A stretch of DNA of 34,327 nt from Caryophanon sp. Its GTDB lineage: Bacteria > Bacillota > Bacilli > Bacillales_A > Planococcaceae. Of the stretch, positions 32,584-34,327 are shown in pieces (position 1 is the stretch's first letter; each line of letters opens with the position of its first letter). Both the position numbers and the translations under genes were made by a program. The notes under the pieces are model-generated. The model worked only from the letters and a program-made list of their open reading frames with translations. It was not told the origin of the DNA and ran no database searches. The stretch covers positions 1-34,327 of the forward strand of contig JAHAYH010000127.1 of the NCBI GenBank assembly GCA_018384745.1, in the 5' to 3' direction.

Positions 32584-33000
32584 TTACAAACTTTTTGTAA
32601 CGCCTACTAAAAACTGTTTCGGCGCTACGTATTCAAACCAAATTTTATCAACCATATGCTGCACGAAAAATAAACCGCGACCGCGATCAAAGTTGTCGCC
32701 CATCGCATCCATTTCATACGTTAACACTTCCTGCCACTGCTCTTCTGGAATTCCATCTGCAAAATCAATGACATACATATTAATCGTGACGTTTGTCTTT
32801 TCAATTTTCACTTGAATGCAGTCGCGGTCACCCGCAGCCACTTTTTCCATAGCTTCAACCGCATTAATAACAAGTTCATGAAGCACAAAACAGAGCTCTC
32901 GTTCATATGGTAGCTCATGAATGTCAATATAACTTTTCATCATTTCATCGACTAAACGAATACCTTCTTGCGTCGGTGGTATTTCGACAACGACTTTCAT
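32584..33000 (-). CDS. RsbW-like HATPase serine kinase / anti-sigma-type protein
   Basis: A 138-residue GHKL-ATPase protein. The N box is H-E-L-V-I-N-A-V-E-A-M (~42-52), the G1 box I-D-F-A-D-G-I-P (~78-86) and the G2 box R-G-R-G-L-F-F-V (~105-112). Such proteins phosphorylate STAS antagonists and hold a target protein when the antagonist is phosphorylated. No sigma factor gene is adjacent, so the bound target may be something else. Its ATG overlaps the stop of the PP2C gene (ATGA), with GGAGGGGG inside that gene. The phosphatase-kinase-STAS order suits a complete partner-switching module. Confidence 0.9.
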   Translation of the reverse strand: MKVVVEIPPTQEGIRLVDEMMKSYIDIHELPYERELCFVLHELVINAVEAMEKVAAGDRDCIQVKIEKTNVTINMYVIDFADGIPEEQWQEVLTYEMDAMGDNFDRGRGLFFVQHMVDKIWFEYVAPKQFLVGVTKSL

Positions 33001-34100
33001 GAAACCCCCTCCTTCTTTGAAACCGTAATAAAAACAAGTGAAATATCGTCAAGCTGCTGCACGTTTTCCAACTGCTTTTTGGCGACAAACTGCTGCAAAT
33101 CCTCGGCATTTCCACCTGCACTATATGGTATAAACTGGTGTGGCTCAATCGATTCATCCTCTTGTTGCAAACCGTCTGTATACAAAATAATGCACTGATG
33201 TTCCTGTAAAGATAGCTCCGTTTTCGAAAACTTTAACGATGGCAGCAATCCTAAAATCGGCGCATTCGCATGCAGTATAACGACCGTGCCGTCGCGTTGA
33301 AATAAATAGCCTTCTGGATGTCCGGCATTGACGTATTGCAGCGTATTTTTTTCGGTGTCGATCAACAAGTAAATCGCAGTCACTAAGTAGCTATCCATAT
33401 ATTCATCTTTGTACAGTTCATTAATGTGGCGATTTAATTCTTGAACGACTAAATTTGGGTCAGCTAAGCGCGTCATCATACCGCGCAGCAATGAGCGAAT
33501 CGACATCGTCACAAGCGAAGAAGCGACGCCGTGCCCCATTACAACGTATAAAATAATCGCTGTTTGATGCGGCGATACTTCAAACCAGCAATACATATCT
33601 CCACCAAGGACATTTGATGTCACATAAAAACCATCTAGCTGAATGTTGCGCTTATGTAATGATGGTGTTAATGCGCTTTTTTGCACATTTTTGGCTACTA
33701 ATAAATCTTTTTCTAAAAAGCGTGCTTGCTGCTCAAGCTGCTGAATATTTTCATAATATCGCTCAGCGCTTTTTATTTTTGCTACTATGTATGGATCCTT
33801 ATATGGTTCGATAAAAAAGTCAAACACATATGGAAGTAATGGTTGAATTGCCGGCTGAAACTGTGATGTAAAATATAAAATTGGCACTTGCAGTTGGTGA
33901 ATTTGTTTGCATTGCTCATACGCATCGTCGGTCATTGTTTTTTCATGCCATATAATTAATTGTAGGTCTAATGGTGACATCCCATCAATTTCTATGACAT
34001 CCGCTACATTGCGCTGATACATGACATGTTGTGGCAGCAATGTGCGCATCCACGTAAGAAATTGTTCATCGTCGCTAATGACTAAATAACCAATTGTCAT
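32997..34100 (-). CDS. PP2C (SpoIIE/RsbU-like) phosphatase with degenerate receiver domain
   Basis: A 367-residue protein. Residues ~1-115 look like a response-regulator fold but the phosphoacceptor position reads I-I-W-H-E and the conserved Lys region reads I-E-P-Y, so it is probably not phosphorylated. A short helix links to the PP2C domain (~140-367). Motifs: G-G-D-M-Y-C (family GGDYYD), V-V-M-G-H-G (family DVMGHG; the metal-binding Asp is Val), Y-T-D-G-L and D-D-I-S-L-V-F-I. The Asp-to-Val change is a single GAT/GTT base. The SpoIIE family dephosphorylates STAS antagonists. The ATG has AAAGGGGG almost directly adjacent, an unusually tight ribosome site. It is the first gene of the module. 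Confidence 0.88.
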   Translation of the reverse strand: MTIGYLVISDDEQFLTWMRTLLPQHVMYQRNVADVIEIDGMSPLDLQLIIWHEKTMTDDAYEQCKQIHQLQVPILYFTSQFQPAIQPLLPYVFDFFIEPYKDPYIVAKIKSAERYYENIQQLEQQARFLEKDLLVAKNVQKSALTPSLHKRNIQLDGFYVTSNVLGGDMYCWFEVSPHQTAIILYVVMGHGVASSLVTMSIRSLLRGMMTRLADPNLVVQELNRHINELYKDEYMDSYLVTAIYLLIDTEKNTLQYVNAGHPEGYLFQRDGTVVILHANAPILGLLPSLKFSKTELSLQEHQCIILYTDGLQQEDESIEPHQFIPYSAGGNAEDLQQFVAKKQLENVQQLDDISLVFITVSKKEGVS

Positions 34101-34194
34101 CCCCCTTTCTTACTTTTTCGTTTATCGCCTGTGCTTTTACATAGTGTTTCTACCCTATTTTGACTATTTAAAAAACATTTTTTCCATCTTTATT

Positions 34195-34232
34195 AGGTTC
34201 ATCACCGAAAGCTGGGGTTGACACCTGAACCT
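34195..34232 (+). repeat. Inverted repeat beside the terminal structured sequence
   Basis: AGGTTCA (34195-34201) pairs with TGAACCT (34226-34232), 7 bp, enclosing 24 bases. It lies upstream of the module's first gene and just before the repeat-like sequence at the edge. Confidence 0.4.
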
Positions 34233-34250
34233 ACATGTTGCTTGGAACAA

Positions 34251-34327
34251 GAGGCGGACTCCAGCGGGAAAAGCGTGAGCTTGAGACTACAGACTCAAGT
34301 AAGGCGGTAAACGCCACGTCCTATGGC
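34251..34327. repeat. Edge copy of a G-rich structured repeat, truncated by window end
   Basis: The last ~77 bases are richer in G and C than their flank and nest complementary blocks: GGAC 34256-34259 with GTCC 34318-34321, GCGT 34273-34276 with ACGC 34311-34314, and CTTGAG 34280-34285 with CTCAAG 34294-34299. The phrase GCGGAC-AGCGGGAA-GCGTGAGCT-GAGAC resembles a repeat widespread in Bacillaceae genomes, as I remember it. Only one copy is in the window, so repetition cannot be shown here. Confidence 0.45.

Noticed and set aside
1-34327. CRISPR arrays, insertion sequences, prophage genes
   Set aside because: No regularly spaced repeats, transposases, integrases or phage structural genes were found.

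Overview
The window reads as a chromosomal segment of a low-to-mid GC Bacillales species, most likely Planococcaceae (the Lysinibacillus / Solibacillus / Kurthia / Caryophanon side). The right-hand three quarters follow the Bacillus subtilis order almost gene for gene: ysnB-rdgB-rph-racE-ysmB(MarR), sdhBAC, yslB, lysC, uvrC, trxA, etfA-etfB-fadB-fadR-lcfA, yshE(DUF350), mutS2, polX, cvpA, zapA, rnhC. The sporulation genes gerE and gerM, which interleave with this block in B. subtilis (from memory), are absent, which hints at a lineage that has lost or reduced sporulation.

Layout. Positions 1-6230 are accessory: the 5' end of a SelO-type protein, an HNH nuclease with a small acidic protein, a putative aromatic-compound cassette (FAD monooxygenase, Dabb-domain protein, AAHS-type MFS transporter), and a 500-residue zinc-ribbon plus Vsr-like nuclease protein. 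At 6370-6736 lies a tRNA-Arg(UCU) gene with its own strong promoter and terminator. Its anticodon loop is interrupted by a 293-nt group I intron (6409-6701). This is the most striking element in the window. From 6903 to about 30240 come the backbone genes for nucleotide pool cleaning and RNA processing, cell-wall D-glutamate, succinate dehydrogenase, lysine biosynthesis under a lysine riboswitch, excision repair, thioredoxin, fatty-acid beta-oxidation, mismatch/recombination control and division. From 30326 to 34100 are a small membrane protein, a chemoreceptor and a partner-switching module (STAS antagonist, HATPase kinase, PP2C phosphatase). The last ~130 bases look like part of a structured repeat.

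How the genes work together. The lcfA-fadR-fadB-etfB-etfA set activates and oxidises fatty acids and passes electrons to ETF; sdhCAB feeds succinate electrons to menaquinone. Both loci carry CcpA (cre)-like sites, and a near-perfect FadR box sits at a promoter inside the fatty-acid cluster. The lysC homologue has a full lysine riboswitch but substitutions at several active-site motifs. The STAS/kinase/phosphatase set also shows substitutions or truncations at key places, so the signalling logic may differ from the textbook RsbU-RsbW-RsbV scheme.

Limits: everything was read by eye. Family assignments rest on motifs and remembered homologues, and no database or folding program was run.
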